From NCBI RefSeq assembly GCF_007828035.1, contig NZ_VITV01000012.1, forward strand, positions 62,001 through 126,000: 64,000 bases of DNA, in the 5' to 3' direction. This document shows, one piece after another, positions 45,940-54,140 of this stretch. The notes under the pieces were generated by a model, which was not told the origin of the DNA, made no database searches, and was given only the letters and a program-made list of their open reading frames with translations. Position 1 is the stretch's first letter; the number at the start of each line of letters is the position of its first letter. The position numbers and the translations under genes are program-made. This stretch comes from Nitrospirillum amazonense (GTDB taxonomy: Bacteria > Pseudomonadota > Alphaproteobacteria > Azospirillales > Azospirillaceae).

Positions 45940-46230
45940 CTATCGATTCAACCGGGCCGGCCATTCACGAGCGGTATGACGAACCGCCAGAATATCCACG
46001 CAGGTTTCCGCTATTTGGTAAGCGATGATGAAATCCGTGCCTGAAATGACCAACTCGCGCGTACCGTTGATGCGGCCGGGGCGCCCTTTTTGAGGATGAG
46101 AACCCAACCCTTGCGCCTGCGCGCGGAGCGACTTGACCAGCTTGAGCGCGGCCGCTGAATTGAACTGGCTCAGGTAATCGTGGATATCCACCAAGTTTCG
46201 TGTCGCCGGCCTGGTCCACCGCACCTTCAT
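45940..46230 (-). CDS. RelE/ParE-family toxin
   Basis: 96 residues. The sequence VRWTRPATRNLVDIHDYLSQFNSAAALKLVKSLRAQAQGLGSHPQKGRPG...TRELVISGTDFIIAYQI (in order) is the ParE/RelE toxin pattern, ending with DILAVRHTAREWP. It would poison gyrase or cleave mRNA when freed from its antitoxin. It overlaps the upstream antitoxin gene by 4 bases (ATGA). Confidence 0.88.
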   Translation of the reverse strand: MKVRWTRPATRNLVDIHDYLSQFNSAAALKLVKSLRAQAQGLGSHPQKGRPGRINGTRELVISGTDFIIAYQIAETCVDILAVRHTAREWPARLNR

Positions 46231-46475
46231 CGATCAGCTGCCGCCTCGAATTTTTCAAACAAGGCATCCATCTCGGCATCCGTGACGAAGTCGCCAGCCG
46301 CCGCCGCCGCCAGTCCCGCTTGCACTTGGGTAGCCCACCGACGCTCTTCGGCGAGATAACGCTCGATGGCCTCGTTGACCACGAAATTGCGCGACCGGTT
46401 CTGCGCCTCGGCCAGCTTGTCCAGCTCCGCCAGGGTGGCGGGTTCGGTCCGGATGGAGAAGTTTTGGGTGGCCAT
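46227..46475 (-). CDS. CopG/RHH-type antitoxin
   Basis: 82 residues: a ribbon-helix-helix N-terminus (MATQNFSIRTEPATLAELDKLAEAQNRSRNFVVNEAIERYL in order) for DNA binding and a C-terminal acidic helix (DFVTDAEMDALFEKFEAAAD) that would cover the toxin. ATG at 46475 has GAGGG 8 bases upstream. A palindrome just upstream (46507-46523) is the likely autoregulatory operator. Confidence 0.86.
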   Translation of the reverse strand: MATQNFSIRTEPATLAELDKLAEAQNRSRNFVVNEAIERYLAEERRWATQVQAGLAAAAAGDFVTDAEMDALFEKFEAAADR

Positions 46476-46497
46476 GTCCACACCCTCAAGCCGTGAC

Positions 46498-46523
46498 GAT
46501 TACAGGTGATTACGTTGTAATCA
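46498..46523. promoter_or_regulatory. Operator of toxin-antitoxin pair 1
   Basis: TGATTACGTTGTAATCA (46507-46523) is a near-perfect palindrome, GATTAC-GTT-GTAATC, and an extra half-site GATTAC lies at 46498-46503, ten bases off. The position 20-50 bases upstream of the antitoxin ATG fits RHH autorepression. Confidence 0.7.
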
Positions 46524-46556
46524 TGTGAACCTCAACGCCCCGCCGGTCAAGACCGC

Positions 46557-47063
46557 TCAAGCCTCCTCCTCGAACACCGGGTACGTCCCGAAATCCCGGA
46601 TGGGGCGCAGCACCACGTTGCTGACGACGCGGGCGACGCCCATCTCGGCATCGTCGATCCAGCTGTCGGTCAGTTCCTGGTAGGTCTCCAGATCGCGGCA
46701 GACCAGCTTGGCGATATAGTCGTAGGGGCCGCTGACCTCGAAGCACTCGATGACCTCGGGCACCTCGCGCAGGCGGCGCTCGAAGGTGCTGGTGCGGGCA
46801 CGGCCCTGTTTTTCCAGGGAGATTTGGGCCAGGACGAAGACGCAGGACTGGATGCGGCGCACGTCCACCTGGGCCTGGTAGCGCACGATGACGCCCTCGC
46901 GCTCCAGCCGGCGCACCCGTTCCAGGCAGGGGCGGGCGGACAGGCCCACCCGTTCCGACAGGGCCTGGTTGGTGACGCGGCCATCGGCCTGCAGTTCCGT
47001 CAGGATCTTGATGTCGATGGCGTCGAGCTTGCGCGGCTTCAAGGCGGGGTCCGGAAAGGCCAA
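46557..47063 (-). CDS. Lrp/AsnC-family regulator
   Basis: 168 residues. Helix-turn-helix AIDIKILTELQADGRVTNQALSERVGLSARPCLERVRRLEREGVI (in order) and a C-terminal RAM effector domain with YDYIAKLVCRDLETYQEL. Lrp proteins often sense amino acids; position downstream of and co-directional with rocD and the arginine-hydrolase gene suggests it regulates arginine/ornithine use. No ATG or GTG suits the start: TTG at 47063 gives MAFPDPALKPRKLD, or a later TTG. Start uncertain. Confidence 0.85.
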   Translation of the reverse strand: MAFPDPALKPRKLDAIDIKILTELQADGRVTNQALSERVGLSARPCLERVRRLEREGVIVRYQAQVDVRRIQSCVFVLAQISLEKQGRARTSTFERRLREVPEVIECFEVSGPYDYIAKLVCRDLETYQELTDSWIDDAEMGVARVVSNVVLRPIRDFGTYPVFEEEA

Positions 47064-47103
47064 AGCGAGGACGCCAGCTTAAGCGCCCTCGCCTCCACCC
47101 CCC

Positions 47104-47133
47104 AAGGCTTTACTTGCCCAAAGGCTTTACTTG
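47104..47133. repeat. 13-bp direct repeat across the arginine-hydrolase stop codon
   Basis: AAGGCTTTACTTG occurs at 47104-47116 and 47121-47133 (offset 17). The second copy contains the TAA of the minus-strand gene (47127-47129). The copies are identical and share the preceding CCCA apart from one base. Confidence 0.88.
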
Positions 47134-48026
47134 GAGGTGCGATCCAACTTCAGGATCAGGCAGAAGGCCGACCCGCCGGACAGGCCGAAGTCGCTGACCG
47201 GGGTCTCATGCACGCGGTAGCCGCGCTCCGTCAGCATGCCGCGCAGGGCGGGGCTGGCGGTGGCCAGCACGATGTCGCGGCCCAGGTTCACGGCGTTTAC
47301 CGCCAGGGTGCAGGCGTCGGGCTCCGGCGCCACGATCAGGTTTTCGGCGCCGAAGCGCTCCAGGATGCGAGCGTTGCCCTCGGCGGAGAAGGCGCCGGGG
47401 AAGTACAGCACCTCCCCCCCCGTCAGGGGGCAGAGGCAGGTGTCCATGTGATAGAAGCGCGGGTCGACCAGCTCCAGCGCCTCAACCTCCATGCCGAACA
47501 GGTCGCGCACCACGGGCGCGGCCGCCTTGTCGGAACGTTGGCCATAGCCCAGCCAGAAGGTCCGTCGCACGGGATCCCACACGCAGTCGCCCGCCCCCTC
47601 CAGCACCACGCCCTCCGGCATGTCGTGCACCTCGGTCAGCAGGCCCCGGTCCTTCAGCGCGTCGAAGGTGCGGCGGAACACCGGCGTCTCGCCCTGGCGC
47701 TGGGGATGGCGGAAGGTGGCGACCAGCGCCTTGCCGTCCAGCACCACGGCGGCGTTGGCGGTGAACACCATATCGGGCAGGCCGGCATGGGGCACCGCGA
47801 ACTCCAGCTCCACACCCAGGCCGCGCAGGGTCGCCACCAGCCGCTCCCAGCCGCTGGATGAGCGGGCGCCCAGCAAGGCCCCCTCCTGCTGCCAGCGATC
47901 GGGCCGCATCCACGGATTGATGGCGTAGCTGACCTCGAAATGCTCCGGGGCGCACATCAGGATGCGGCCGCCGGGAAGGGCGTCGGCCACGGCGGAAGCG
48001 GCGGCGGTCAGGCGGGTATCGGGCAT
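47127..48026 (-). CDS. Guanidino-group hydrolase, probable arginine dihydrolase (ArgZ/AgrE-like)
   Basis: 299-residue amidinotransferase-fold enzyme (arginine deiminase/DDAH superfamily). Active-site residues: Asn in VFTANAAVV (about 91), EGAGDCVW (Asp about 147), FYHMDTCLCPL (His about 193, Asp about 195) and the nucleophilic Cys in GGSAFCL (about 289). The opening ILMCAPEHFEVSYAINPWM matches the cyanobacterial arginine dihydrolase ArgZ/AgrE, which takes arginine to ornithine, ammonia and CO2. A DDAH or citrulline hydrolase role is the alternative. It follows rocD on the same strand by 54 bases, so the ornithine formed could be used at once. Confidence 0.7.
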   Translation of the reverse strand: MPDTRLTAAASAVADALPGGRILMCAPEHFEVSYAINPWMRPDRWQQEGALLGARSSSGWERLVATLRGLGVELEFAVPHAGLPDMVFTANAAVVLDGKALVATFRHPQRQGETPVFRRTFDALKDRGLLTEVHDMPEGVVLEGAGDCVWDPVRRTFWLGYGQRSDKAAAPVVRDLFGMEVEALELVDPRFYHMDTCLCPLTGGEVLYFPGAFSAEGNARILERFGAENLIVAPEPDACTLAVNAVNLGRDIVLATASPALRGMLTERGYRVHETPVSDFGLSGGSAFCLILKLDRTSK

Positions 48027-48062
48027 GGATTGGGATTCCCCGGGATGTTGTTGTCGGTTGAT

Positions 48063-48088
48063 GTCAGGCCAAAATGGGCGTCAGGCCA
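48063..48088. repeat. 9-bp direct repeat across the rocD stop codon
   Basis: GTCAGGCCA occurs at 48063-48071 and 48080-48088, offset 17, the second copy carrying the rocD TGA (48081-48083). The offset equals that at the neighbouring arginine-hydrolase gene. Confidence 0.8.
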
Positions 48089-49319
48089 GCGCCGCCAGGG
48101 TCTCGGCCAGGCGGTCCACCGCCCAGTCCAGATCCTCCGGCGCGATCATCAGCGGCGGCGCCAGGCGCACCACCGTGTCGTGGGTTTCCTTGGACAGGAC
48201 GCCGCGGCGCATCCAGTCCTCCACCACCTGGCGGGCGGTGGCGCGGGCGGGGTCGATCTCCAGGCCCACCCACAGGCCGATGCCGCGGATGTCGCGGATG
48301 AGCGGGCTGTTCAGCCCGCGCAGGCGGTCCATCAGATGGGCGCCCAGCTCCGCGCTGCGCTGGACCAGGCCTTCCTCCTCGATCACCGCCAGGGCCTCCA
48401 GACCCACGGCGGCGGCCAGCGGGTTGCCGCCGAAGGTGGAGCCGTGGCTGCCGGGATCGAACACGTCGATGACGTCGCGGCGGGCGACGAAGGCGGAGAC
48501 GGGCAGCACGCCGCCGCCCAGCGCCTTGCCCAGGCACAGGCCATCCGGCTTGATGCCTTCATGCTGGTGGGCGAACCAGCGGCCGGTACGGCCCAGGCCG
48601 GACTGGATCTCATCCAGGATCATCAGGATGCCGGCCCGGTCGCAGGCGTCGCGCACACCCTTGAGATAGCCGGCCGGCGGCAGGACGATGCCGGCCTCGC
48701 CCTGGATGGGCTCCAGCAGCACGGCCGCCGTGTTGGGCCCGATGGCCGCCGCCAGGGCGTCCAGGTCACCGAAGGGCACGACGCGGAAGCCGGGTGTGTA
48801 GGGGCCGAAGCCCTCACGATAGGCCTCTTCGGAGGAGAAGCTGATGATGGTGGTGGTGCGGCCGTGGAAATTGCCGCTGGCCACGATGATCTCCGCCTGG
48901 TTGGCGGAAATGCCGCGATGGCGGTAGCCCCAGCGGCGGGCGGCCTTCACCGCCGTCTCCACCGCCTCCGCCCCGCTGTTCATGGGGCAGGCGCCATCCA
49001 GGCCGGTCAGGGCGCACAGGCGCTCCAGGAAGGGACCCAGCCTGTCGGTGTGGAAGGCGCGGGAGACGACCGCCACCTTGGACGCCTGCTCGGTCAGGGC
49101 CTTCAAGATGCGGGGGTGGCTGTGGCCGACGTTGACGGCGGAATAGGCGCTCATCATGTCCAGGTAGCGGCGGCCGGCGTCGTCGTGCACCCAAGCGCCC
49201 TGGGCACGGGTGATGACCACGGGCAGCGGCTTGTAGGTGTGGGCGCACCACCGGTCCTCCAGGGCGATGGCCCCCGGGGACGAGGCATTGGCGATGTCGC
49301 CGTTCAGCCGCTGGTCCAT
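48081..49319 (-). CDS. rocD: Ornithine aminotransferase
   Basis: 412 residues, PLP-dependent class III. Converts ornithine plus 2-oxoglutarate to glutamate-5-semialdehyde plus glutamate. Blocks: YLDMMSAYSAVNVGHSHPRI, MNSGAEAVETAVKAARRWGY, SGNFHGRTTTIISFS, ILDEIQSGLGRTGRWFAHQHEG, PLP lysine in GLCLGKALGGGVLPVSA and GSHGSTFGGNPLAAAVGLEAL, all closely OAT-like. ATG at 49319 follows GGAGGACATC. It heads a rocD / arginine hydrolase / lrp unit. Confidence 0.9.
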   Translation of the reverse strand: MDQRLNGDIANASSPGAIALEDRWCAHTYKPLPVVITRAQGAWVHDDAGRRYLDMMSAYSAVNVGHSHPRILKALTEQASKVAVVSRAFHTDRLGPFLERLCALTGLDGACPMNSGAEAVETAVKAARRWGYRHRGISANQAEIIVASGNFHGRTTTIISFSSEEAYREGFGPYTPGFRVVPFGDLDALAAAIGPNTAAVLLEPIQGEAGIVLPPAGYLKGVRDACDRAGILMILDEIQSGLGRTGRWFAHQHEGIKPDGLCLGKALGGGVLPVSAFVARRDVIDVFDPGSHGSTFGGNPLAAAVGLEALAVIEEEGLVQRSAELGAHLMDRLRGLNSPLIRDIRGIGLWVGLEIDPARATARQVVEDWMRRGVLSKETHDTVVRLAPPLMIAPEDLDWAVDRLAETLAALA

Positions 49320-49627
49320 GATGTCCTCCACCTTATCCCGGTCTCGTTGCTTGGATGGTGGCATGGGCGGGGCAGCCGAAACGGTCGAAGTTCGCGAGTG
49401 GCGCGACAGAACCGGGCAGCGGGTGGTGCGCCCGGCACACCGTTTCTGTCCTGCCGCCTTTGCGCCGGAGGCATGGGAAAGGGGCGGGACGAGCGAACCG
49501 CTGGCGCCTATAACGGTTTATCAGGTCGGAAATTCGGATGCGCCGCTTGCCATCGCGCGCGGAAATCCCGATTTTCCCAATAGGTTCGCACCTCCTACCC
49601 CCCACCAGGATCAGGGAACAGACAGCC
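49320..49627. promoter_or_regulatory. Divergent region rocD/gpmI with nested inverted repeat
   Basis: 308 bases between divergent starts, holding both promoters. GACAGAA (49405-49411) pairs with TTCTGTC (49444-49450), enclosing CCGGGC (49412-49417) paired with GCCCGG (49430-49435). This makes a two-tier hairpin that could act as a leader structure or protein site. No gene seen. Confidence 0.4.
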
Positions 49628-51205
49628 ATGGCCGCCACCGACAAGACCAGCAAAGCCCCCCGCCCCGTGGTGCTGTGCATCATGGACGGTTGGGGCTATC
49701 GGGAAGAGGTGGCGGACAATGCCGTCGCCCAGGGCAACACCCCCAACTACGACCGCCTGTGGAAGGAGTGCCCACACGGCCTGCTGTCTGCCAGCGAGGA
49801 GGATGTGGGCCTGCCCGCCGGCCAGATGGGCAATTCCGAGGTGGGGCACATGAACCTGGGCGCCGGCCGCGTGGTGTTCCAGGATCTGCCCATGATCGAC
49901 CGCGCCATCGCCCAGGGCGAGTTCGAAACCAACGGGGCGCTGACCGCCTTCAAGGCCGCCCTGAAGAAGTCCGGCGGCACCGCGCACATCCTGGGCCTGG
50001 CCTCCCCCGGCGGGGTGCACAGCCACCAGGACCATATGGTCGCCCTGGCCCGCACCCTGGCCCAGGCCGGCATCCCCGTCGCCCTGCACGCCTTCACCGA
50101 CGGCCGCGATGTGCCGCCGCAGAGCGCCCTGGAGCAATTGGCCGCCATCGAGGCCGGGCTGAAGGATGCCCCCGGCGCCAAAATCGCCACGGTGGACGGC
50201 CGCTACTACGCCATGGACCGCGACAAGCGCTGGGACCGGGTGGAAAAGGCCTACCGCGCCCTGGTGTCGGCCGTGGGCGAGAGGGCCGACAGCGCCGAGG
50301 CGGCGGTCAAGCAGAGCTATGACGCCGACAAGCATGACGAATTCATCCTGCCCACCGTCATCGGCGACTATGCCGGCATGAAGGACGGCGACGGCGTGCT
50401 GATGGCCAATTTCCGCGCCGACCGCGCCCGCGAAATCCTGTCCGCCCTGGTGGAGCCGGAGTTCAGCGGATTCGATCGCGGCACGCCGGTGAAATTCGCC
50501 GCCCAGCTGGGCATGGTGGAATACTCCTCCACCCTGGCGAAATACCTGCCAGCCATCTTCCCGCCCAAGGAGATCCGCCATACCCTAGGCGAGATCGTGT
50601 CGCAGAAGGGCCTGAAGCAGCTGCGCATTGCCGAGACGGAGAAGTACCCGCACGTCACCTTCTTCTTCAACGGCGGCGAGGAAAAGGTCTACAAGGGGGA
50701 GGAGCGCATCCTGATCCCCTCGCCCAAGGTGGCCACCTACGACCTGCAGCCGGAAATGTCGGCCGATGAGCTGACGGACAAGCTGGTGGCGGCGGTGGAC
50801 AGCGGCGCCTTCGACCTGGTGGTGGTCAACTACGCCAACCCGGACATGGTCGGCCATTCCGGCATCCTGGCCGCCGCCGTCAAGGCGGTGGAGGCGGTGG
50901 ATCGCAGCATCGGCCGGCTGGAGGCCGCGGTGAAGCGCCAGGGCGGCGCCCTGCTGATCACCGCCGACCACGGCAATTGCGAGCTGATGAAGGACCCGGA
51001 GACGGGCGGCCCGCACACCGCCCATACCCTGGACCTGGTGCCCGCCATCCTGGTGAACGCCCCGGCGGACGTGGTGCGGCTGGAGCGGGGCAAGCTGGCC
51101 GACGTGGCCCCCACCCTGCTAGAGCTGATGGGCCTGCCCCAGCCGGAGGAGATGACGGGCCATTCCCTGCTGGTCCGCGACGCGGCGCGCGCGGCGGCCG
51201 AGTAA
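49628..51205 (+). CDS. gpmI: 2,3-bisphosphoglycerate-independent phosphoglycerate mutase
   Basis: 525 residues, Mn-dependent glycolytic enzyme of the alkaline phosphatase superfamily. CIMDGWGYREE (metal Asp), catalytic Ser in GNSEVGHMNLGAGR (about 70), HAFTDGRDVPP, NFRADRAREI, VNYANPDMVGHSG and ITADHGNCELM all present in order. ATG at 49628. It resumes the conserved order after rlmH and leads envC-ctpA-yibQ. CCGAGTAAGC at its end is echoed by CCGAGTGAGC 16 bases on. Confidence 0.95.
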   Translation: MAATDKTSKAPRPVVLCIMDGWGYREEVADNAVAQGNTPNYDRLWKECPHGLLSASEEDVGLPAGQMGNSEVGHMNLGAGRVVFQDLPMIDRAIAQGEFETNGALTAFKAALKKSGGTAHILGLASPGGVHSHQDHMVALARTLAQAGIPVALHAFTDGRDVPPQSALEQLAAIEAGLKDAPGAKIATVDGRYYAMDRDKRWDRVEKAYRALVSAVGERADSAEAAVKQSYDADKHDEFILPTVIGDYAGMKDGDGVLMANFRADRAREILSALVEPEFSGFDRGTPVKFAAQLGMVEYSSTLAKYLPAIFPPKEIRHTLGEIVSQKGLKQLRIAETEKYPHVTFFFNGGEEKVYKGEERILIPSPKVATYDLQPEMSADELTDKLVAAVDSGAFDLVVVNYANPDMVGHSGILAAAVKAVEAVDRSIGRLEAAVKRQGGALLITADHGNCELMKDPETGGPHTAHTLDLVPAILVNAPADVVRLERGKLADVAPTLLELMGLPQPEEMTGHSLLVRDAARAAAE

Positions 51206-51223
51206 GCCCACACCCGAGTGAGC
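51198..51223. repeat. Near-identical direct repeat across the gpmI stop codon
   Basis: CCGAGTAAGC (51198-51207, with the gpmI TAA) and CCGAGTGAGC (51214-51223) match at 9 of 10 bases, offset 16. Confidence 0.65.
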
Positions 51224-51234
51224 GCAGCCCCGGC

Positions 51235-52539
51235 GTGATCCCGCACAAGGCCCCGTTCCGACTGTTCCCCCTGGCGCTGGCCCTGCTGGCACCGGGATCG
51301 GTGTGGGCTGAGCACGCCCCGCCGGTGGTGCTGACGCCCGTCGCGCAGACGACGGCCTCGCAAGGCGTCCCCCGCGACGCCCAGCGCCAGCTGGACAAGG
51401 TGGAAAAGGACCTGAAGGCCGACCAGGCCCGCAAGGCCGAGTTGGACGCCAAGAACGACGCCCTGGAACGCGAGTTGGCCGACCTGCGCGCCAAGTCCGT
51501 GGCCGTGGCGGAGGACCAGCGCCGCCAGGACGACGCCCTGCGCGCGGTGGAGCAGTCGCTGGCCGGACTGGCGGCCAACGAGCAGGAGCAGGTGGCCCGC
51601 ATCGACGCCGACCGCGCCGCCCTGGCCGAGCTGCTGGGCGCCCTGCAGCGCCTGTCCCGCCTGCCGCCGGAGGCCATGGTGGCCCGGCCGGAGGCACCGG
51701 GCGAGATGGTGAAGAGCGCCCTGCTGCTGCGCGAGGCCATTCCCCAGCTGAAGAAACGGGCCGACGCCCTGGCCGTGCAGTTGCGCGACCTGGCCGCCCT
51801 GCGCCAGAAGCTGGCGGACAAGCGCGCCCAGGCCCTGGCGGCGAAGAAGGACCTGGAAAAGCGCGAGGGGGAGTTGCGCGACCTGGTGTCGCGCCGCGAG
51901 GCCCTGTCGCAGGCCAACGACGCCGAGCTGCAGGACGTGGCCGGCCACATGGCGGTGTTGACTGCCCAGGCCGGCGACCTGCGCGACCTGGTGGAAAAGC
52001 TGGAGGCGGAGCGCAAGGCCGCCGCCGAACGCGCCCGCCAGGCGGAGGCGCAGAAGCGCCAGCTGGCCGAGGAGGCGCGGCAGAAAAAGGCGCAGGAGCG
52101 GCTGGCCGCCATGGGCCGCACGCCCAAGGACGTGCCGGGCGGTACGGCGCTGGGTGGCATGACCCTGCCGGTGGCGGGCCCCGTGGCCCAGCGCTATGGC
52201 GAGCAGGACGCCGTGGGTACCACCAGCCGCGGTGTCCGCATCAGCGCCCGCGCCGGGTCGCCGGTGGTGGCGCCGTATGAGGGGTCGGTGGTCTTCGCCG
52301 GACCCTTCAAGGGATATGGCCTTATCTTGATCGTCGAGCACCCCAATGGCTATCATAGCCTGATCGCGGGATTGGGTCGGATCGATACGCGGGTGGGACA
52401 ACGTGTGTTGACCGGCGAGCCCATGGGCGCCATGGCCAGCGACGGAACCCCCACATTGTATTTCGAGTTGCGGCGGGGTGGTCAGCCGATCAATCCCCTG
52501 CGCGGCTTCGCGGGCACCGAGGGTAAAGGACAAGGGTGA
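51235..52539 (+). CDS. envC: Murein hydrolase activator EnvC / M23-domain protein
   Basis: About 434 residues. A signal peptide (FRLFPLALALLAPGSVWAE) is followed by very long coiled coils (about 45-320, Lys/Glu/Ala-rich with AERARQAEAQKRQLAEEARQKKAQ) and a C-terminal LytM/M23 domain (about 330-430) with RGVRISARAGSPVVAPYEGSVVFAGPFKGYGLILIVEHPNGYHSLIAGL in order. The zinc ligands are mostly absent (R for H in the HxH region), as in EnvC, which activates amidases at the septum. GTG at 51235 is the only start giving the signal peptide. It directly precedes ctpA (1 base). Confidence 0.85.
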   Translation: MIPHKAPFRLFPLALALLAPGSVWAEHAPPVVLTPVAQTTASQGVPRDAQRQLDKVEKDLKADQARKAELDAKNDALERELADLRAKSVAVAEDQRRQDDALRAVEQSLAGLAANEQEQVARIDADRAALAELLGALQRLSRLPPEAMVARPEAPGEMVKSALLLREAIPQLKKRADALAVQLRDLAALRQKLADKRAQALAAKKDLEKREGELRDLVSRREALSQANDAELQDVAGHMAVLTAQAGDLRDLVEKLEAERKAAAERARQAEAQKRQLAEEARQKKAQERLAAMGRTPKDVPGGTALGGMTLPVAGPVAQRYGEQDAVGTTSRGVRISARAGSPVVAPYEGSVVFAGPFKGYGLILIVEHPNGYHSLIAGLGRIDTRVGQRVLTGEPMGAMASDGTPTLYFELRRGGQPINPLRGFAGTEGKGQG

Positions 52540-52540
52540 G

Positions 52541-54010
52541 ATGAAGAAACTGCTGACCTCCGTGGCCGTCGTGGCCCTGGTCTATCTGGCAAGCCCCCTG
52601 TCCCGGCCGCTGGACGCCAAGCCGCCGATCAAGGCGGAAACCTATAAGCAGCTGGAACTGTTCACCGAAGCGTTCGAGCGGGTGAAGTCCGACTATGTCG
52701 AGGAGGTGCCGGACGACCAGCTGGTCGAGGCCGCCATCAACGGCATGCTGGCCTCTCTCGACCCGCACTCGAACTTCATGAACAAGAAGAATTGGGAGGA
52801 CATGCAGGTCCAGACCAAGGGCGAGTTCGGCGGCTTGGGCCTGGAGGTCACGGAAGAAAACGGCGTGGTCAAGGTGATCTCGCCCATCGACGACACCCCC
52901 GCCTCCCGCGCCGGCGTGCAGCCTGGCGACTACATCACCCACCTGAACGACGAAGCCATCGTGGGCCTGGGCCTGAACGAGGCGGTGGAGAAGATGCGCG
53001 GCGCCCCGGGCACCGACATCAAGGTGACCATCCACCGCAACAATGTGCCCCAGCCGCTGAACTTCACCCTGACCCGCGCGGTCATCAAGGTGCAGTCGGT
53101 GCGGTGGCGGGTGGAAGGCAATGTCGGCTACATCCGCCTGTCCGGCTTCACCGAGCAGACCCAGGTGGGCCTGGACAAGGCCCTGGCCGGCATCCAGAAG
53201 GAGCTGGGCGACAAGGTCGTGGGCTATGTGCTGGATCTGCGCAACAACCCCGGCGGCCTGCTGGACCAGGCCATCTCGGTCAGCGACACCTTCCTGGAGC
53301 GGGGCGAGATCGTCTCCACCCGCGGCCGCCGCCCGGACCAGGGCGAGCGCTACAACGCCAAGCCGGGCGACGCCATCCACGGCCTGCCCTTGGTGGTGCT
53401 GATCAACGGCGGCTCCGCCTCCGCCTCGGAAATCGTGGCCGGCGCGCTGCAGGACCACAAGCGCGCGATCCTCATGGGCACGCAGAGCTTCGGCAAGGGC
53501 TCGGTCCAGACCCTCATGCCCATGCCGGGCGGCAACGCCATGAAGCTGACCACGGCGCGCTACTACACGCCCTCCGGCCGGTCCATCCAGCAGCTGGGCA
53601 TCACCCCGGACATCGAGGTCCAGCAGGCCAAGGTGGAAGAGGTGGGCGCGCCCGCCGGTGTCATCCGCCGGCGCGAGGCCGACCTACCGCACGCCCTGCG
53701 CAACACCGATCCGGGTGCCAAGCAGCCGGCCAAGCCGGACGACGCCAAGGACAAGACTTCGGAAAAGGCCCCGGACGCGAAGGCGCCCGACGGCAAGACC
53801 CCCGACAACAAGGGGGTTGGCGCCGACAAGGCCAAGGTCGATTCCAAGACCCAGGATCCGAAGGCGGGCACCAAGGGCCAGGACGCGCCTGGCACGCCGG
53901 TGCCGCCGGCCGCCACCGGCGACGCCACACCCCAGGATTACCAGCTGACCCGCGCCCTGGACCTGCTGCGTGGCCTGTCGCTGTTGCAGCAGTCCAAGGC
54001 CACGAACTGA
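52541..54010 (+). CDS. ctpA: Carboxyl-terminal processing protease (S41)
   Basis: 489 residues, periplasmic serine protease. Hydrophobic start MKKLLTSVAVVALVYLASPL, PDZ domain (about 90-170: GEFGGLGLEVTEENGVVKVISPIDDTPASRAGVQPGDYI in order), S41 catalytic domain with LDLRNNPGGLLDQA, nucleophile Ser in INGGSASASEIVAGAL and the Lys base in GTQSFGKGSVQTL. A low-complexity Lys/Asp/Ala/Pro tail (about 395-465) is distinctive. ATG at 52541 with GGACAAGGGTGAG. It follows envC by one base. Confidence 0.95.
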   Translation: MKKLLTSVAVVALVYLASPLSRPLDAKPPIKAETYKQLELFTEAFERVKSDYVEEVPDDQLVEAAINGMLASLDPHSNFMNKKNWEDMQVQTKGEFGGLGLEVTEENGVVKVISPIDDTPASRAGVQPGDYITHLNDEAIVGLGLNEAVEKMRGAPGTDIKVTIHRNNVPQPLNFTLTRAVIKVQSVRWRVEGNVGYIRLSGFTEQTQVGLDKALAGIQKELGDKVVGYVLDLRNNPGGLLDQAISVSDTFLERGEIVSTRGRRPDQGERYNAKPGDAIHGLPLVVLINGGSASASEIVAGALQDHKRAILMGTQSFGKGSVQTLMPMPGGNAMKLTTARYYTPSGRSIQQLGITPDIEVQQAKVEEVGAPAGVIRRREADLPHALRNTDPGAKQPAKPDDAKDKTSEKAPDAKAPDGKTPDNKGVGADKAKVDSKTQDPKAGTKGQDAPGTPVPPAATGDATPQDYQLTRALDLLRGLSLLQQSKATN

Positions 54011-54020
54011 CGACGCCCTC

Positions 54021-54117
54021 GAGCGGATCGCGGAAAAGCGGAAGCGCTTTGCGGCGTGAATCCGCTCCTTGAACAAGCATTTAGGGCCGAGTGTGTTTCT
54101 GATTGAACGCACCCGGC
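54021..54117. repeat. Palindromic intergenic element after ctpA, probable dispersed repeat
   Basis: AGCGGAT (54022-54028) and ATCCGCT (54060-54066) enclose AAAGCG-GAAG-CGCTTT, giving a long hairpin. A second arm pair GTGTGTT...AACGCAC lies at about 54091-54111. Such blocks are typical of dispersed extragenic repeats in Azospirillum-like genomes (my recollection; no second copy in this window). Confidence 0.5.
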
Positions 54118-54140
54118 ACTAGCCAACCGACGGGGACCCC

